Assembly (NCBI GenBank): GCA_044506885.1
Contig: JBIQKC010000007.1
Coordinates: forward strand, 17,813 to 81,812
Direction of reading: 5' to 3'
Length of the DNA stretch: 64,000 bases
DNA from: Croceibacterium_A sp044506885
Lineage (GTDB): Bacteria > Pseudomonadota > Alphaproteobacteria > Sphingomonadales > Sphingomonadaceae
Shown here: piece by piece, positions 49,066 through 58,416 of the stretch
Layout: each line of letters begins with the position of its first letter
Position numbering within the stretch: the first letter of the stretch is position 1
Translations under genes and position numbers: made by a program
Notes under the pieces: model-generated
Database searches by the model: none
Seen by the model: only the letters and a program-made list of their open reading frames with translations
What the model was told of the DNA's origin: nothing

Positions 49066-50450
49066 AAGGCTGCGGCATAAGCGACTGAAACCTTGCGAAC
49101 AAGATCGGATGCAGTGAAACTCGCACCCGCCTGCCGGGCAGCCTCTCCATGCAGCCAGACCGCTTCGCACGCGGCGGCGAAGGCGTCCCGGCCCGATGCA
49201 AGGCGGCCCGCCGCTATTCCCGCCAGCACGTCGCCGGATCCGCCGGTCGAAAGCCAGGGCGTGGCCGGCGGGGCTATGGCGATGCGGCCGTCCGGCGCGG
49301 CGATCACGGTATCGGGGCCTTTCGCGACGACCGCCGCGCCGCTCGCGCGGGCCAGCGCCCGCGCCTGCTCGACCTTGCCGTCCGCGTCGATTCCGAAAGC
49401 GCGAACGAGCGCATTCATCTCGCCCTGGTGCGGCGTCAGGATCAGCGGCGCCGCGAACGCTGCGACACTGTCCGGCGCAAGCAGCCGCAGCGCATCTGCG
49501 TCCACCACCGCCGGCGCCCCGGCCGCGAGAACCTCGCCGAGACGCCGGCGCGCCGCTCCGTCCCGGCCGAGGCCGGGGCCCACGACCACCGCCCCCGCCC
49601 GCTCATCGGCCAGCAAGTCGGCAAGCGGCTCCTCGCGCAAAATCAGATCGGGAGGCGTCGCCGGGTGAACCCGATCCGCCGCCAGCCGCAGCGCGCCCGC
49701 CCCCGAACGCAAGGCCGCCTGGCTCGCCAGCAGCGCCGCGCCGGGCATGGCCCCCGCCACGACCAGCACCAGTCCCCGGCTGTACTTGTGCGCATCGGGC
49801 GCGGGAGGATTCAGGCGCGGGCGTTGCAGGACACGCGCGGCCATGTCCGGCGCGCTCGCGCCGATGGGGACCATCCGCCGCTCCCCCATCGCCGGGGCGG
49901 CGGGCATCAGCCAGTGCGCGAACTTCCACGCCCCGAGCGCCAGCGTCAGATCGTATCGCGGCAGGCCCTCGTTCAGCGCCACGCCCCGGTCGCTGTCGAT
50001 TCCGCTCGGGAGATCGATCGCGATGCGGAAATCGTGGCGACGGGCCAGATCGGCGAGCAGCGCTGCAAGCTCCGGCGAAAGCGGCCGCGTCAGCCCGCTG
50101 CCGAACAGGCAATCGACCAGCACGCCGCGATGCCCGCCGGTATCGAAGGGGCCGGCCCATCCCGCACGGGCGGCGCGCGCCGCCTCGGTGGCCGGTTCGA
50201 GCGGCGCTACCGCGGTAACGTCCAACCCGCTTGCCGACAATTCGCGTGCGATAACATAGCCGTCGCCACCGTTGTTGCCGGGACCACACAATACCGTCAC
50301 CGCTCGTCCGGCCGCCATGCGCCGCACCCATTGGGCCGCGCCCTTGCCTGCCGTCTCCATCAGCGTGGAAACGGTCTCGCCGCCGTCGATCAGCGCCTGT
50401 TCCGCCGCGCGCATCTGCGCGACGGACAGGATCGGGTCACCGTCCGTCAT
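49062..50450 (-). CDS. nnr: Bifunctional NAD(P)H-hydrate epimerase / ADP-dependent dehydratase
   Basis: A 462-aa fusion. The N-terminal YjeF_N epimerase has LCGPGNNGGDGYVIAREL and VDCLFGSGLTRPL. The C-terminal ribokinase-like dehydratase has VVVGPGLGRDG, LILTPHQGEMNAL and STGGSGDVLAG with the catalytic Asp. It repairs damaged hydrated nicotinamide cofactors. The start at 50450 overlaps the end of the upstream lipoprotein gene by 14 bp. Confidence 0.95.
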   Translation of the reverse strand: MTDGDPILSVAQMRAAEQALIDGGETVSTLMETAGKGAAQWVRRMAAGRAVTVLCGPGNNGGDGYVIARELSASGLDVTAVAPLEPATEAARAARAGWAGPFDTGGHRGVLVDCLFGSGLTRPLSPELAALLADLARRHDFRIAIDLPSGIDSDRGVALNEGLPRYDLTLALGAWKFAHWLMPAAPAMGERRMVPIGASAPDMAARVLQRPRLNPPAPDAHKYSRGLVLVVAGAMPGAALLASQAALRSGAGALRLAADRVHPATPPDLILREEPLADLLADERAGAVVVGPGLGRDGAARRRLGEVLAAGAPAVVDADALRLLAPDSVAAFAAPLILTPHQGEMNALVRAFGIDADGKVEQARALARASGAAVVAKGPDTVIAAPDGRIAIAPPATPWLSTGGSGDVLAGIAAGRLASGRDAFAAACEAVWLHGEAARQAGASFTASDLVRKVSVAYAAAL

Positions 50451-50790
50451 CGCCGGTAACCGTTGCCGGAAGGCGATAGCGGTCGCGATCGACCGCCACT
50501 TCGATACCGCCGTCCGCCAGGTCCACTTGCGCCACGTCCGCCCCATCGGCCGTCGCCACGCCGCGTCCATCGGCCAGGATTTCGAACCGGCGGAATCCGC
50601 CGTCGGGATGGCGCACGACCAGCACCGGGGCATCGCCGGCCGAAACCCGCTCTATCGCGCACGCGCGCCCGAACGTGGTCGAATCTATCGCGCATTCGAT
50701 CATATGTTCCGGATCGGCCGTCGGGGCGGTGGCGTCCTGCGAGCAAGCGCCCGCCAGCAGGACCAGCGCCGCTCCCGCAGCCCTGCGCAT
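50437..50790 (-). CDS. Small hypothetical lipoprotein
   Basis: A 117-aa protein with start overlapping the ilvD stop (ATGA). Lipobox LLAGAC anchors Cys16. The mature part has two cysteines (MIECAIDSTTFGRACAIER) spaced for a disulfide and several beta-strand repeats (VLVVRHPDGGFRRFEIL, VDLADGGIEVAVDRDRYRL). No named family is recognised. It is coupled to ilvD and the nnr gene, but no functional link is evident. Confidence 0.78.
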   Translation of the reverse strand: MRRAAGAALVLLAGACSQDATAPTADPEHMIECAIDSTTFGRACAIERVSAGDAPVLVVRHPDGGFRRFEILADGRGVATADGADVAQVDLADGGIEVAVDRDRYRLPATVTGDDGR

Positions 50791-52649
50791 CAGCGGCGCG
50801 CCTGTATCTGGCTCACATCGCGCACGGCTCCGCGCGCTGCGCTGGTCGCCATCGCGGCATAGGCTTGCAGCGCCGCCGAAACCTTGCGCGGGCGCGGTTT
50901 TGCCGGTTGCCAGGCGGCGGCCTCCTTCGCCTCCATCGCCGCACGCCGCGCCGCCAGCACTTCGTCGGAAACGGCAAGATTGATCGTGCGGTTCGGGATG
51001 TCGATTGCGATCAGGTCGCCGTCCTCGACCAGCCCGATCGCGCCGCCTTCCGCCGCTTCGGGCGATACGTGCCCGATCGAAAGCCCCGAGGTGCCGCCCG
51101 AAAAGCGTCCGTCGGTAATCAGCGCGCACGCCGCGCCGAGTCCCTTCGATTTCAGGTAGCTCGTCGGATAGAGCATTTCCTGCATGCCGGGCCCACCCTT
51201 CGGCCCTTCGTAGCGGATCACCACCACGTCGCCCTCGCCGATCTGGCCGGTGAGGATCCCGGTGACCGCATCGTCCTGGCTTTCGACCACCCGCGCCGGG
51301 CCGCTGAACTTCAGAATGCTCTCGTCGACACCCGCCGTCTTCACGATGCAGCCGTCGAGCGCGATGTTGCCATAGAGCACCGCCAGCCCGCCGTCCTTGC
51401 TGAAGGCGTGCTCGGCGCTGCGGATCACCCCGTTCCGGCGGTCCGTGTCGAGATCGTCCCAGCGGCGGCTCTGGCTGAAGGCCGTCTGGGTCGGCACGCC
51501 GCCGGGCGCCGCCTTGTAGAATTCGCGCACCATCGGGTTGTTGGTCAGGCGAATGTCCCAGTCCGCCAGCGCATCGCCCATCGTCGGGCTGTGCACCGTG
51601 GGCAGCGCGGTATGCAGCAGCCCCGCCCGGTCGAGTTCGCCGAGAATGGCCATGATTCCGCCCGCGCGGTGGACGTCCTCCATATGCACGTCGCTCTTGG
51701 CCGGGGCGACTTTCGACAGGCACGGCACCTTGCGGCTCAGCCGGTCGATGTCCTTCATCGTGAAATCGACCCCCGCCTCCTGCGCTGCGGCGAGCAGGTG
51801 CAGCACGGTGTTGGTCGATCCGCCCATGGCGATGTCGAGGCTCATCGCGTTCTCGAACGCCTCGAAACCGGCGATCGAGCGCGGCAGGACGGTTTCGTCC
51901 TCCTCTTCGTAATAGCGGCGGGCCAGCGTCACGATCAGCCGCCCGGCCCGCTCGAACAACTGCCTACGGTCGGAATGGGTGGCGAGCTGCGAACCGTTGC
52001 CGGGCAGCGACAGGCCCAGCGCCTCGGTCAGGCAGTTCATCGAATTGGCGGTGAACATGCCGGAACACGATCCGCAAGTTGGGCAGGCCGCGCGTTCGAT
52101 GTCGGCCACTTCCTCGTCGCTGTAATGTTCGTCGGCGGCGGCGACCATGGCGTCGACCAGGTCGAGCGCCACTTCCTTGCCCTTCAGCACCACCTTGCCG
52201 GCCTCCATCGGACCGCCCGAAACGAACACCGTCGGCACGTTGAGCCGCAGGGTCGCCATCAGCATGCCGGGGGTGATCTTGTCGCAGTTGGAAATGCACA
52301 CCATCGCATCGGCGCAATGGGCGTTGACCATGTATTCGACGCTGTCGGCGATCAGGTCGCGGCTCGGCAGGCTGTAGAGCATCCCGTCATGCCCCATGGC
52401 AATGCCATCGTCGACCGCTATCGTATTGAATTCCTTGGCCACGCCGCCTGCCGCTTCGATCTCTCGCGCGACCAGTTGTCCCAGGTCCTTCAAGTGTACG
52501 TGCCCCGGCACGAACTGGGTGAAACTGTTGACCACGGCGATGATCGGCTTGCCGAAATCGCCGTCCTTCATTCCCGTCGCGCGCCACAGCCCCCGCGCGC
52601 CGGCCATGTTGCGGCCATGGGTGGAAGTGCGGGAACGATAGGCGGGCAT
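50790..52649 (-). CDS. ilvD: Dihydroxy-acid dehydratase
   Basis: A 619-aa enzyme of valine, isoleucine and pantothenate synthesis. The Fe-S cysteines are in CISNCDKITPGML and ACPTCGSCSGMFTANSMN, and the sequence follows the E. coli type (NSFTQFVPGHVHLKDLG, VDDGIAMGHDGMLYSLPSR), so a [4Fe-4S], oxygen-sensitive cluster is expected. The C-terminal TDGRFSGGTSGLSIGH motif is intact. A TATAGT -10 candidate lies at 52692-52697, with only a weak -35. Confidence 0.97.
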   Translation of the reverse strand: MPAYRSRTSTHGRNMAGARGLWRATGMKDGDFGKPIIAVVNSFTQFVPGHVHLKDLGQLVAREIEAAGGVAKEFNTIAVDDGIAMGHDGMLYSLPSRDLIADSVEYMVNAHCADAMVCISNCDKITPGMLMATLRLNVPTVFVSGGPMEAGKVVLKGKEVALDLVDAMVAAADEHYSDEEVADIERAACPTCGSCSGMFTANSMNCLTEALGLSLPGNGSQLATHSDRRQLFERAGRLIVTLARRYYEEEDETVLPRSIAGFEAFENAMSLDIAMGGSTNTVLHLLAAAQEAGVDFTMKDIDRLSRKVPCLSKVAPAKSDVHMEDVHRAGGIMAILGELDRAGLLHTALPTVHSPTMGDALADWDIRLTNNPMVREFYKAAPGGVPTQTAFSQSRRWDDLDTDRRNGVIRSAEHAFSKDGGLAVLYGNIALDGCIVKTAGVDESILKFSGPARVVESQDDAVTGILTGQIGEGDVVVIRYEGPKGGPGMQEMLYPTSYLKSKGLGAACALITDGRFSGGTSGLSIGHVSPEAAEGGAIGLVEDGDLIAIDIPNRTINLAVSDEVLAARRAAMEAKEAAAWQPAKPRPRKVSAALQAYAAMATSAARGAVRDVSQIQARR

Positions 52650-52746
52650 GGTCAGGCTTTCCGGAATGTGCGTGAGACAGGATCGGCGCGCACTATATCA
52701 GATGAACCGAACGGCGAAGAACAAAAGGCTGTCGGGGCGCGAGCGC

Positions 52747-52774
52747 CATCCTCTCCCGCAGGCGGGGAAGGATG
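52747..52774 (-). terminator. REP-like hairpin downstream of the N-formylglutamate amidohydrolase gene
   Basis: CATCCTCTCCCGC/GCGGGGAAGGATG forms a 13-bp stem with two mismatches and a 2-nt loop, 4 bp past the stop at 52778. The CTCCCGC/GCGGG core is shared with the repeat in the ABC-F gene. It may act as a terminator or mRNA end stabiliser. The rest of the 128-bp gap holds the likely ilvD promoter. Confidence 0.5.
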
Positions 52775-52777
52775 CGT

Positions 52778-53524
52778 TCATTCCATCAGCTCCATCGCTA
52801 CGGCATTGGCAATCCGCGCCAGCCGCGCCGCCCATTCGGCCTGGCCCGCTTCCGCGCCGACGAGATCCTGCCGCATTTCGATCCCGAGGTAGGGCCGGCC
52901 TTCCGCCTCGCCATGGCGGTTCATCGTCGCGTTGAGCAGCTTGCCCGAATAGGGCTGCTGGTCGCCAACGACGAGCCCGTCCGCCGCGAGCATCGGAATG
53001 GCCAGCCGCGCGGCGCGATCATCCGCGTTATAGAGCACGCCGATATGCCATGGGCGCTTCTCCTCCGGGCGGCTCCTGAGACTCGGTGTGAAGCTGTGCA
53101 GCGATACGATCAGCGCCGGCGGCGTGCGTTCGAGCAAGTCCGCCAGCGCCGTGTGGTAGGGCCGGTGGAACCGCGCCAGCCGCTCCTCGCGTCCCGCCCC
53201 TTCCGGCCCCGCAAGGTCGAACAGGTTACCGGGAATATCGTGCCCGTCGCTGGCATGCGGTACGACGGCGGGGCTGTCTTCCTCGCGGTTCAGGTCACAC
53301 ACGAGCCGGCTGACATTGGCGAGGAACGCGGCGATTCCCGGCTCGGCCGCCATCCTTTCCGCCACTTCGGCCACGCCGATGTCGATCGCCACATGCTCGT
53401 CGAGCAGCGCCGGGTCGATGCCGAGGTCGATACCATCGGGAATGCGGTTGGAGGCATGATCGCCCACCACCAGAATGCCGCCGAAGCGCGGCTCGCCGAC
53501 CAACCGCCAGGCTTCCTCGCTCAT
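52778..53524 (-). CDS. N-formylglutamate amidohydrolase family protein
   Basis: A 248-aa protein whose ATG at 53524 overlaps the ispE stop (ATGA). GDHASNRIPDGI, VSRLVCDLNREEDSP, HRPYHTALADLLER and LIVSLHSFTPSL match the HutG-type (FGase) family. Family members hydrolyse N-formylglutamate in histidine breakdown, but no other hut genes are near, so the substrate may differ. Confidence 0.9.
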   Translation of the reverse strand: MSEEAWRLVGEPRFGGILVVGDHASNRIPDGIDLGIDPALLDEHVAIDIGVAEVAERMAAEPGIAAFLANVSRLVCDLNREEDSPAVVPHASDGHDIPGNLFDLAGPEGAGREERLARFHRPYHTALADLLERTPPALIVSLHSFTPSLRSRPEEKRPWHIGVLYNADDRAARLAIPMLAADGLVVGDQQPYSGKLLNATMNRHGEAEGRPYLGIEMRQDLVGAEAGQAEWAARLARIANAVAMELME

Positions 53525-54330
53525 CGCAGGCTCCCTTGCATCGTCCACCATTCCGGCCGGCGCGCGGCCAGCTCTTCCGCGGCCGCGCGCATGGCGTCAT
53601 GACTGCGATAAAGCGCAAAGCAGGTGGCCCCCGAACCGCTCATCCGCACCGTTCGGACCTCGACGCGGCCCAGTTCCTCGAGGACTTCGCCCACTTGCGG
53701 ACACAACGAGATCGCCGCCGTCTCCAGATCGTTGCGCCCTTCGGCGGCTATTCGCGACGCCGGACCTTCGGGCAAGGGTCCGCGACCCACGCCATCCCAT
53801 GCGGCGAACACCGCCCCGGTCGCGAGCGCCACGCGTGGGTTCGCCAGCAGCACCGCCATTCCCGCCAGGTCGTTCTCGACCGGCTCCAGGTCCGTTCCGG
53901 TGCCCCGGCCGATACACGCCACGCTTTCGACGCACGCGGGCACGTCCGCGCCCAGCCGCGCCGCCCGCTCGCGCCAGTCATCGGGCAGCCCGTGGGCTTC
54001 GCGCACCAACCGGAACACGGCCCCCGCGTCGGCCGATCCGCCACCAAGACCGGCGGCCACGGGGAGGTTCTTTTCAAGCGTGATCGCGATCCCTCCCGAC
54101 CGGGACAGCACGCCTAGCGCGCGCGCCGCCAGGTTGCCGAACGGGTCGGGCAACTCATGCGCGAACTCGCCGGTCACCTTGACGCTGTCGCGATCGGCGG
54201 GCCGCGCCGTCAGCCTGTCGCCGCCATCGACGAAGGCGAACAGCGTCTCCAGCTCGTGATACCCGTCCGCCCGCCGGCGGCGGACATGCAGCGCGAGGTT
54301 GATCTTGGCGTAAGCGATTTCACCGGGCAT
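53521..54330 (-). CDS. ispE: 4-diphosphocytidyl-2-C-methyl-D-erythritol kinase
   Basis: A 269-aa GHMP kinase of the MEP isoprenoid pathway. Start at the ATG at 54330 (MPGEIAYAKINLALHV, the family beginning); the frame runs on upstream into the inverted-repeat element, which is not part of the gene. The ATP loop is PVAAGLGGGSADAGA, and MSGSGATCFALY is the C-terminal GHMP motif. The 14 bp between element and start contain an AAGG that may serve as ribosome site. Confidence 0.96.
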   Translation of the reverse strand: MPGEIAYAKINLALHVRRRRADGYHELETLFAFVDGGDRLTARPADRDSVKVTGEFAHELPDPFGNLAARALGVLSRSGGIAITLEKNLPVAAGLGGGSADAGAVFRLVREAHGLPDDWRERAARLGADVPACVESVACIGRGTGTDLEPVENDLAGMAVLLANPRVALATGAVFAAWDGVGRGPLPEGPASRIAAEGRNDLETAAISLCPQVGEVLEELGRVEVRTVRMSGSGATCFALYRSHDAMRAAAEELAARRPEWWTMQGSLR

Positions 54331-54342
54331 CGGCAGCGCCTT

Positions 54343-54608
54343 AGGGTCAGGACCCATTAAATGCACGCTCGAGGTTTGAAGCGATTTTGTTCAGGGAAAG
54401 GAGGCAGGGTGCGGGAATATGTCGATATTTCAAACCCTGCCGACGCTGCCCTGGGCAAAATCGGTCAAATCCCGCAGGGACGTCGAAATGGCTTCGATCT
54501 CGTGTCCGGACGGCCTTGCAGGTAGCGATGCTACCCGCGGCGGCCGCCCGAACCCGATCTCTTCGCCATTTCGACGCCTCGGGCGTGCATTTAATGGGTC
54601 CTGACCCT
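54343..54608. mobile_element. 266-bp non-autonomous element with 32-bp terminal inverted repeats
   Basis: The ends 54343-54374 and 54577-54608 are inverted repeats matching at 31 of 32 bases, each with AGGGTCAGGACCCATTAAAT at the outer side. Inside are further dyads: GCAGGGT/ACCCTGC (54403-54440), GTCCGGAC (54504-54511), GGTAGC-GAT-GCTACC (54521-54535), and the 12-bp pair CGTCGAAATGGC (54481-54492) / GCCATTTCGACG (54565-54576). It has no plausible gene. It fits a MITE or a large composite REP element; no clear target-site duplication was seen. It fills the 307-bp gap between ispE and the sulfotransferase gene. Confidence 0.8.
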
Positions 54609-54637
54609 GGATCAGCCGCGCAAAAAGGCGAACCCTG

Positions 54638-56125
54638 TCAATCGCGATAGACAGCGAGGAACGGCTCCAGGAACTGCCGATAGGGTGCGGCCGAACCGAT
54701 CGCGCCACGATTGATCGGCTTGCGCACCTGCATCACGCTGGACGTGATCACCGCGCGGCGGTTTTCGTGCGGCGCGAACACGCCGGGCTCTTCGTCCAGC
54801 CCGCAATGACGGAGGATACGGCGGATCCACGCAACCGGGTCGTCGACCAGCGACTCATAGGGCACCACCAGCAGACGCCTCCCCAGGATTTCGCGCCATT
54901 GCTCCAGCAGCCGGTCCTCGAGCCGGAAATGAAAGGCGATGTCCTCCAGATCGTAGCTCCACGGGAGCAGGCCCAGGAAATAGGTGCGGAAGCACGACCA
55001 TGCGCAATCGAGCGGATCGCGCCGCATCCAGATCAGCGGCGCTTCGGGCAGAAGCGCCGCAGCGAGGCCGAGCATCCGGGTGGAGTTGACCGTCTTGTCG
55101 ACGATCCGCCCCTGTCCGGGGAACCGTTCGTCTAGCCAGTGACGCCACAGGCGCGCGGTCGCCGGCGCGCCCGTTTCGTCGATATGGCGACAGAGCGCCT
55201 CGTACGACACGCCGCGCACATCCTTCACCAGCAGTCCGAGGCGATTGAGTTCGCCGCCGTCGGACACCGCGCTGTGACCGGTCAGGATTTGCTCGACGAG
55301 CGTGGTTCCCGACCGCGGCAGGCCGGTGACGAAGATCGTCCGGCCCGTCGGCTCGCTCTGCCGCCCCGCGATTGCCGCGATCCGGTCGGCGTCGTAACCC
55401 TTGACTGCCTCGCCGGCGATCCTGCTGTCGCGTTCGCCGCTGTAAGGACGGGTCGCGCGGATGTCGCGCGCGCCCTTGGCAAAGGCGTCGAACGCCAGGG
55501 CATGCTCTCCGCGATCGGCATGGGCCTTGCCCAGGGCGTAATGGAACACCCCGCGTTCGGCGGGCGCGGCGGCCTCCATCGTCGTCGTCGCCGCGTCGAT
55601 CCGTTCCGCAAGTTCGGGTTCGCGGGCGAAATCGACCAGCGTCGCCAACGATTGCCAGGTCAGGCCCGATCGCGGCCGCAGCCGCAGCGCCTCCTCCAGC
55701 CGGGCTCGCGCCTCCTCGACATCGCCGAGGAAAAGCGCCGCCGTGCCCAGGCTGTGCGCCTGGGATGCCGGATCGGGCTCGTCAGCCGGCAAGGCGCGCA
55801 TGACCGCCCGCGCTTCCGCCCATGCGCCGATGTGCGCCAGCAAGCCGGCTTTCTGGTACAGGGCTTCGGGGGCGTCGCCGGTGCTGGCGACGAACAGATC
55901 CATCGCTCGCCGCGCCAGGCCGATCTCGCCGTTGTCCGCCGCGATCCGCGCCAGCGCCGGCCACTGACCGGCCATCGGCGCGGCGAGGTCCACCAGCCGT
56001 TGCAGGATAGCGACGATGCCCGCGCGATCGTCTTCCCGGAGTGCGGGTTGCAGTCGCTGGAGCAGGCCGAGCGCAGCGGACCGGTCGCGATCAACCGCGC
56101 GTTCCTCGCTTGGTGTTCCGGTCAT
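54638..56125 (-). CDS. TPR-containing sulfotransferase family protein
   Basis: A 495-aa protein. Residues 15-220 hold TPR-like helical repeats (ARRAMDLFVASTGDAPEALY, FLGDVEEARARLEEALRLRP). The C-terminal domain starts near residue 255 with VTGLPRSGTTLVEQILTGHS, the 5'-phosphosulfate loop of PAPS-dependent sulfotransferases, and later has VDKTVNSTRMLGLA and the 3'-phosphate region IWMRRDPLDCAWS. Such fusions sulfate proteins or glycans; substrate unknown. It is not adjacent to other sulfation genes. Confidence 0.88.
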   Translation of the reverse strand: MTGTPSEERAVDRDRSAALGLLQRLQPALREDDRAGIVAILQRLVDLAAPMAGQWPALARIAADNGEIGLARRAMDLFVASTGDAPEALYQKAGLLAHIGAWAEARAVMRALPADEPDPASQAHSLGTAALFLGDVEEARARLEEALRLRPRSGLTWQSLATLVDFAREPELAERIDAATTTMEAAAPAERGVFHYALGKAHADRGEHALAFDAFAKGARDIRATRPYSGERDSRIAGEAVKGYDADRIAAIAGRQSEPTGRTIFVTGLPRSGTTLVEQILTGHSAVSDGGELNRLGLLVKDVRGVSYEALCRHIDETGAPATARLWRHWLDERFPGQGRIVDKTVNSTRMLGLAAALLPEAPLIWMRRDPLDCAWSCFRTYFLGLLPWSYDLEDIAFHFRLEDRLLEQWREILGRRLLVVPYESLVDDPVAWIRRILRHCGLDEEPGVFAPHENRRAVITSSVMQVRKPINRGAIGSAAPYRQFLEPFLAVYRD

Positions 56126-56355
56126 GTCGTGGAAGCCATGATTTCAAACGACTGTGCGAGGCACGAGAGGGGATGCGGCCCATGCTCGCAACCGGCAATG
56201 TGTAGTAAATTGTCTCATCTGTGCGGGAGTTGTCGCAACTTGTGATAAATGCCGCTTGAAGTCGTTAGCAAAGCAAGCATACTCGGCTCAGGGAGAGGCT
56301 GCCGAATCACACCGGGCAAACCGGCGGATACGGCAAACAGAGGGATTGGGTTGCC

Positions 56356-56670
56356 ATGGCTACCCGAATATCCGTAGACGAAGGGGACAAGGCCCCATTC
56401 CGGATCAAGGCCGGGTTTTTGAGCGATCGGCAGGTTTTCGCATCCGGTCCGATGTCCGGCTTCATGGCGACCGGGGAAGACCTTCCAGACGATCGCGTGG
56501 AACAGGACAGGCGCGATTGGCGCGAACAGGACCTCAAACGGGCCATAGGCGTGGCCGAGGAGGCGGGTCTCACTTCCTATCGCGTGGAGATAGCCCCCGA
56601 CGGAGCCATTTCCATCATCGTCGGCGAACCGGAGGGCGATGCCGGCGATATGCCGGACTTCGCTCCGTAG
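56356..56670 (+). CDS. Hypothetical protein
   Basis: A 104-aa soluble, acidic protein with no signal peptide or membrane helix. It has a charged central helix (DRVEQDRRDWREQDLKRAIG) and a C-terminal strand pair (SYRVEIAPDGAISIIVG). I do not recognise a family. It stands alone in a 573-bp stretch between divergent neighbours. The 230 bp before it are comparatively AT-rich with no clear dyad, and are probably promoter sequence for this gene and the sulfotransferase. Confidence 0.65.
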   Translation: MATRISVDEGDKAPFRIKAGFLSDRQVFASGPMSGFMATGEDLPDDRVEQDRRDWREQDLKRAIGVAEEAGLTSYRVEIAPDGAISIIVGEPEGDAGDMPDFAP

Positions 56671-56698
56671 CTGCCCCCCTCGCAAGAGGAGCGCCGCC

Positions 56699-58342
56699 TC
56701 ACATGTTCGGGTAGTTCGGCCCCCCGCCCCCTTCGGGCGTGACCCATTCGATATTCTGCGGCGGATCCTTGATGTCGCAGGTCTTGCAGTGGACACAGTT
56801 CTGGGCGTTGATGACCAGCTTCGGCGCGCCTGCCTCGATACCGACCCATTCATAGACCGCCGCGGGGCAATAGAGCCGCTCCGGTCCCGCGTAGAGCGGC
56901 CAGTTGATGATTTCCGGCACTGCCGGATCTTTGAGCAGCAGGTGGCAGGGCTGGTCTTCTTCGTGGTTGGTCCCCGAAAGGAACACCGAGGAAAGGCGAT
57001 CGAAGCTCACCACCCCGTCGGGTTTGGGATAGGCGATGGGGCGATAGAGATCGGCCCGCCGCGTCGCCTCCGCATCGGTATGGTGACCCATCGTGAACGG
57101 CAGGCCGAGCTTCAGCGTGCGCAGCCACATGTCGGCCCCGGCCAGCGCCGTCCCCAGCGCATCGCCGAACTTCGCCACCAGCGGCTGGGCGTTGCGCACC
57201 AGCTTCAGTTCGTCCGCTATCCAGCTCGAACGGACCGCGCTATCGTATTCGGAAAGCTCATCTTTTTCCCGCCCGACAGCGATCGCTGCGGCCACCGCCT
57301 CGGCCGCCAGCATGCCGCTTTTCATCGCAGTGTGCGTGCCCTTGATGCGCGGCACGTTGACGAACCCCGCCGCGCAGCCGACCAGCGCCCCGCCGGGGAA
57401 CGCCAACTTCGGCACGCTCTGCCACCCGCCTTCGTTGATCGCCCGCGCGCCATAGGCCACACGCCGTCCGCCTTCGATGATCGCGCGGATCGCCGGATGC
57501 CGCTTCCAGCGCTGGAACTCCTCGAACGGGCTGATGTACGGGTTGGCGTAATCGAGCGCGGTGACGAACCCCAGCGCCACCTGCCCGTTGGCCTGGTGAT
57601 AGAGGAACCCGCCGCCCCAGGCGTCATACTCCGACAAGGGCCAGCCCTGGGTGTGGACTACCCGTCCCGGCTCATGCTGGTCGGCGGGAATGTCCCACAA
57701 TTCCTTGATTCCTAATCCATAAATCTGCGGCTCGCAATCCGCGTCGAGCGCGAAGCGCGCTTTCAGCCGCTTGGTCAGGTGTCCGCGCGCGCCTTCCGCG
57801 AACAGCGTGTACTTCGCATGCAGCTCCATGCCCGGCTGGTAATCCGCCTTGCGCGAACCGTCGGCGGCGACGCCCATATCCTGCGTCGCCACGCCCGCTA
57901 CGACACCCTGCTGGTCGAACAGCGCTTCGGCGGCCGGAAAGCCGGGGAAGACCTGTACGCCCAGCGCCTCCGCCCGCTCCGCCAGCCAGCGGCATAGGCT
58001 GCCGAGCGAACCGGTGTAGTTGCCCGCGTTCGACATCAGCGGCGGCAGCAACAGATGCGGCATGCCCCACTTGCCGCCTCGCGTGAGCAGCCAGTGCTGG
58101 TTGTCCGTCACCGGCGTCGCGGCCAGCGGACAGGTCTCGCGCCAGTCGGGCAGCAGTTCGTCGAGCGCGCGCGGATCGATCACCGCGCCGGAGAGAATAT
58201 GCGCCCCGACCTCGGAGCCTTTCTCCAGCACGACGACTTCGAGCGCCTCGTTCAACTGCTTGAGCCGGATCGCGGCGGCGAGGCCCGCAGGCCCGGCGCC
58301 GACGATAACCACGTCCACCGGCATCGATTCGCGCTCGCTCAT
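56699..58342 (-). CDS. Electron-transfer flavoprotein-ubiquinone oxidoreductase
   Basis: A 547-aa membrane-associated flavoprotein passing electrons from ETF to ubiquinone in fatty-acid and amino-acid oxidation. The FAD motif VVIVGAGPAGLAAAIRL is near residue 11. The quinone/membrane region and GGALVGCAAGFVNVPRIKGTH are typical. The C-terminal [4Fe-4S] ferredoxin domain has YCPAAVYEW and CVHCKTCDIKDP. The etfAB genes are not in this window. Confidence 0.96.
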   Translation of the reverse strand: MSERESMPVDVVIVGAGPAGLAAAIRLKQLNEALEVVVLEKGSEVGAHILSGAVIDPRALDELLPDWRETCPLAATPVTDNQHWLLTRGGKWGMPHLLLPPLMSNAGNYTGSLGSLCRWLAERAEALGVQVFPGFPAAEALFDQQGVVAGVATQDMGVAADGSRKADYQPGMELHAKYTLFAEGARGHLTKRLKARFALDADCEPQIYGLGIKELWDIPADQHEPGRVVHTQGWPLSEYDAWGGGFLYHQANGQVALGFVTALDYANPYISPFEEFQRWKRHPAIRAIIEGGRRVAYGARAINEGGWQSVPKLAFPGGALVGCAAGFVNVPRIKGTHTAMKSGMLAAEAVAAAIAVGREKDELSEYDSAVRSSWIADELKLVRNAQPLVAKFGDALGTALAGADMWLRTLKLGLPFTMGHHTDAEATRRADLYRPIAYPKPDGVVSFDRLSSVFLSGTNHEEDQPCHLLLKDPAVPEIINWPLYAGPERLYCPAAVYEWVGIEAGAPKLVINAQNCVHCKTCDIKDPPQNIEWVTPEGGGGPNYPNM

Positions 58343-58416
58343 CGCGCCGTGTCCTGCTTACGTGACAGCATCCGACAGGGCTTGATAGGTCCGTCCCGGC
58401 AGGTCAAGACCCGCCA

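Noticed and set aside
54331..54366. Earlier ispE start inside the inverted-repeat element
   Set aside because: It would add about 12 residues encoded by the mobile element; the ATG at 54330 matches the normal IspE N-terminus.
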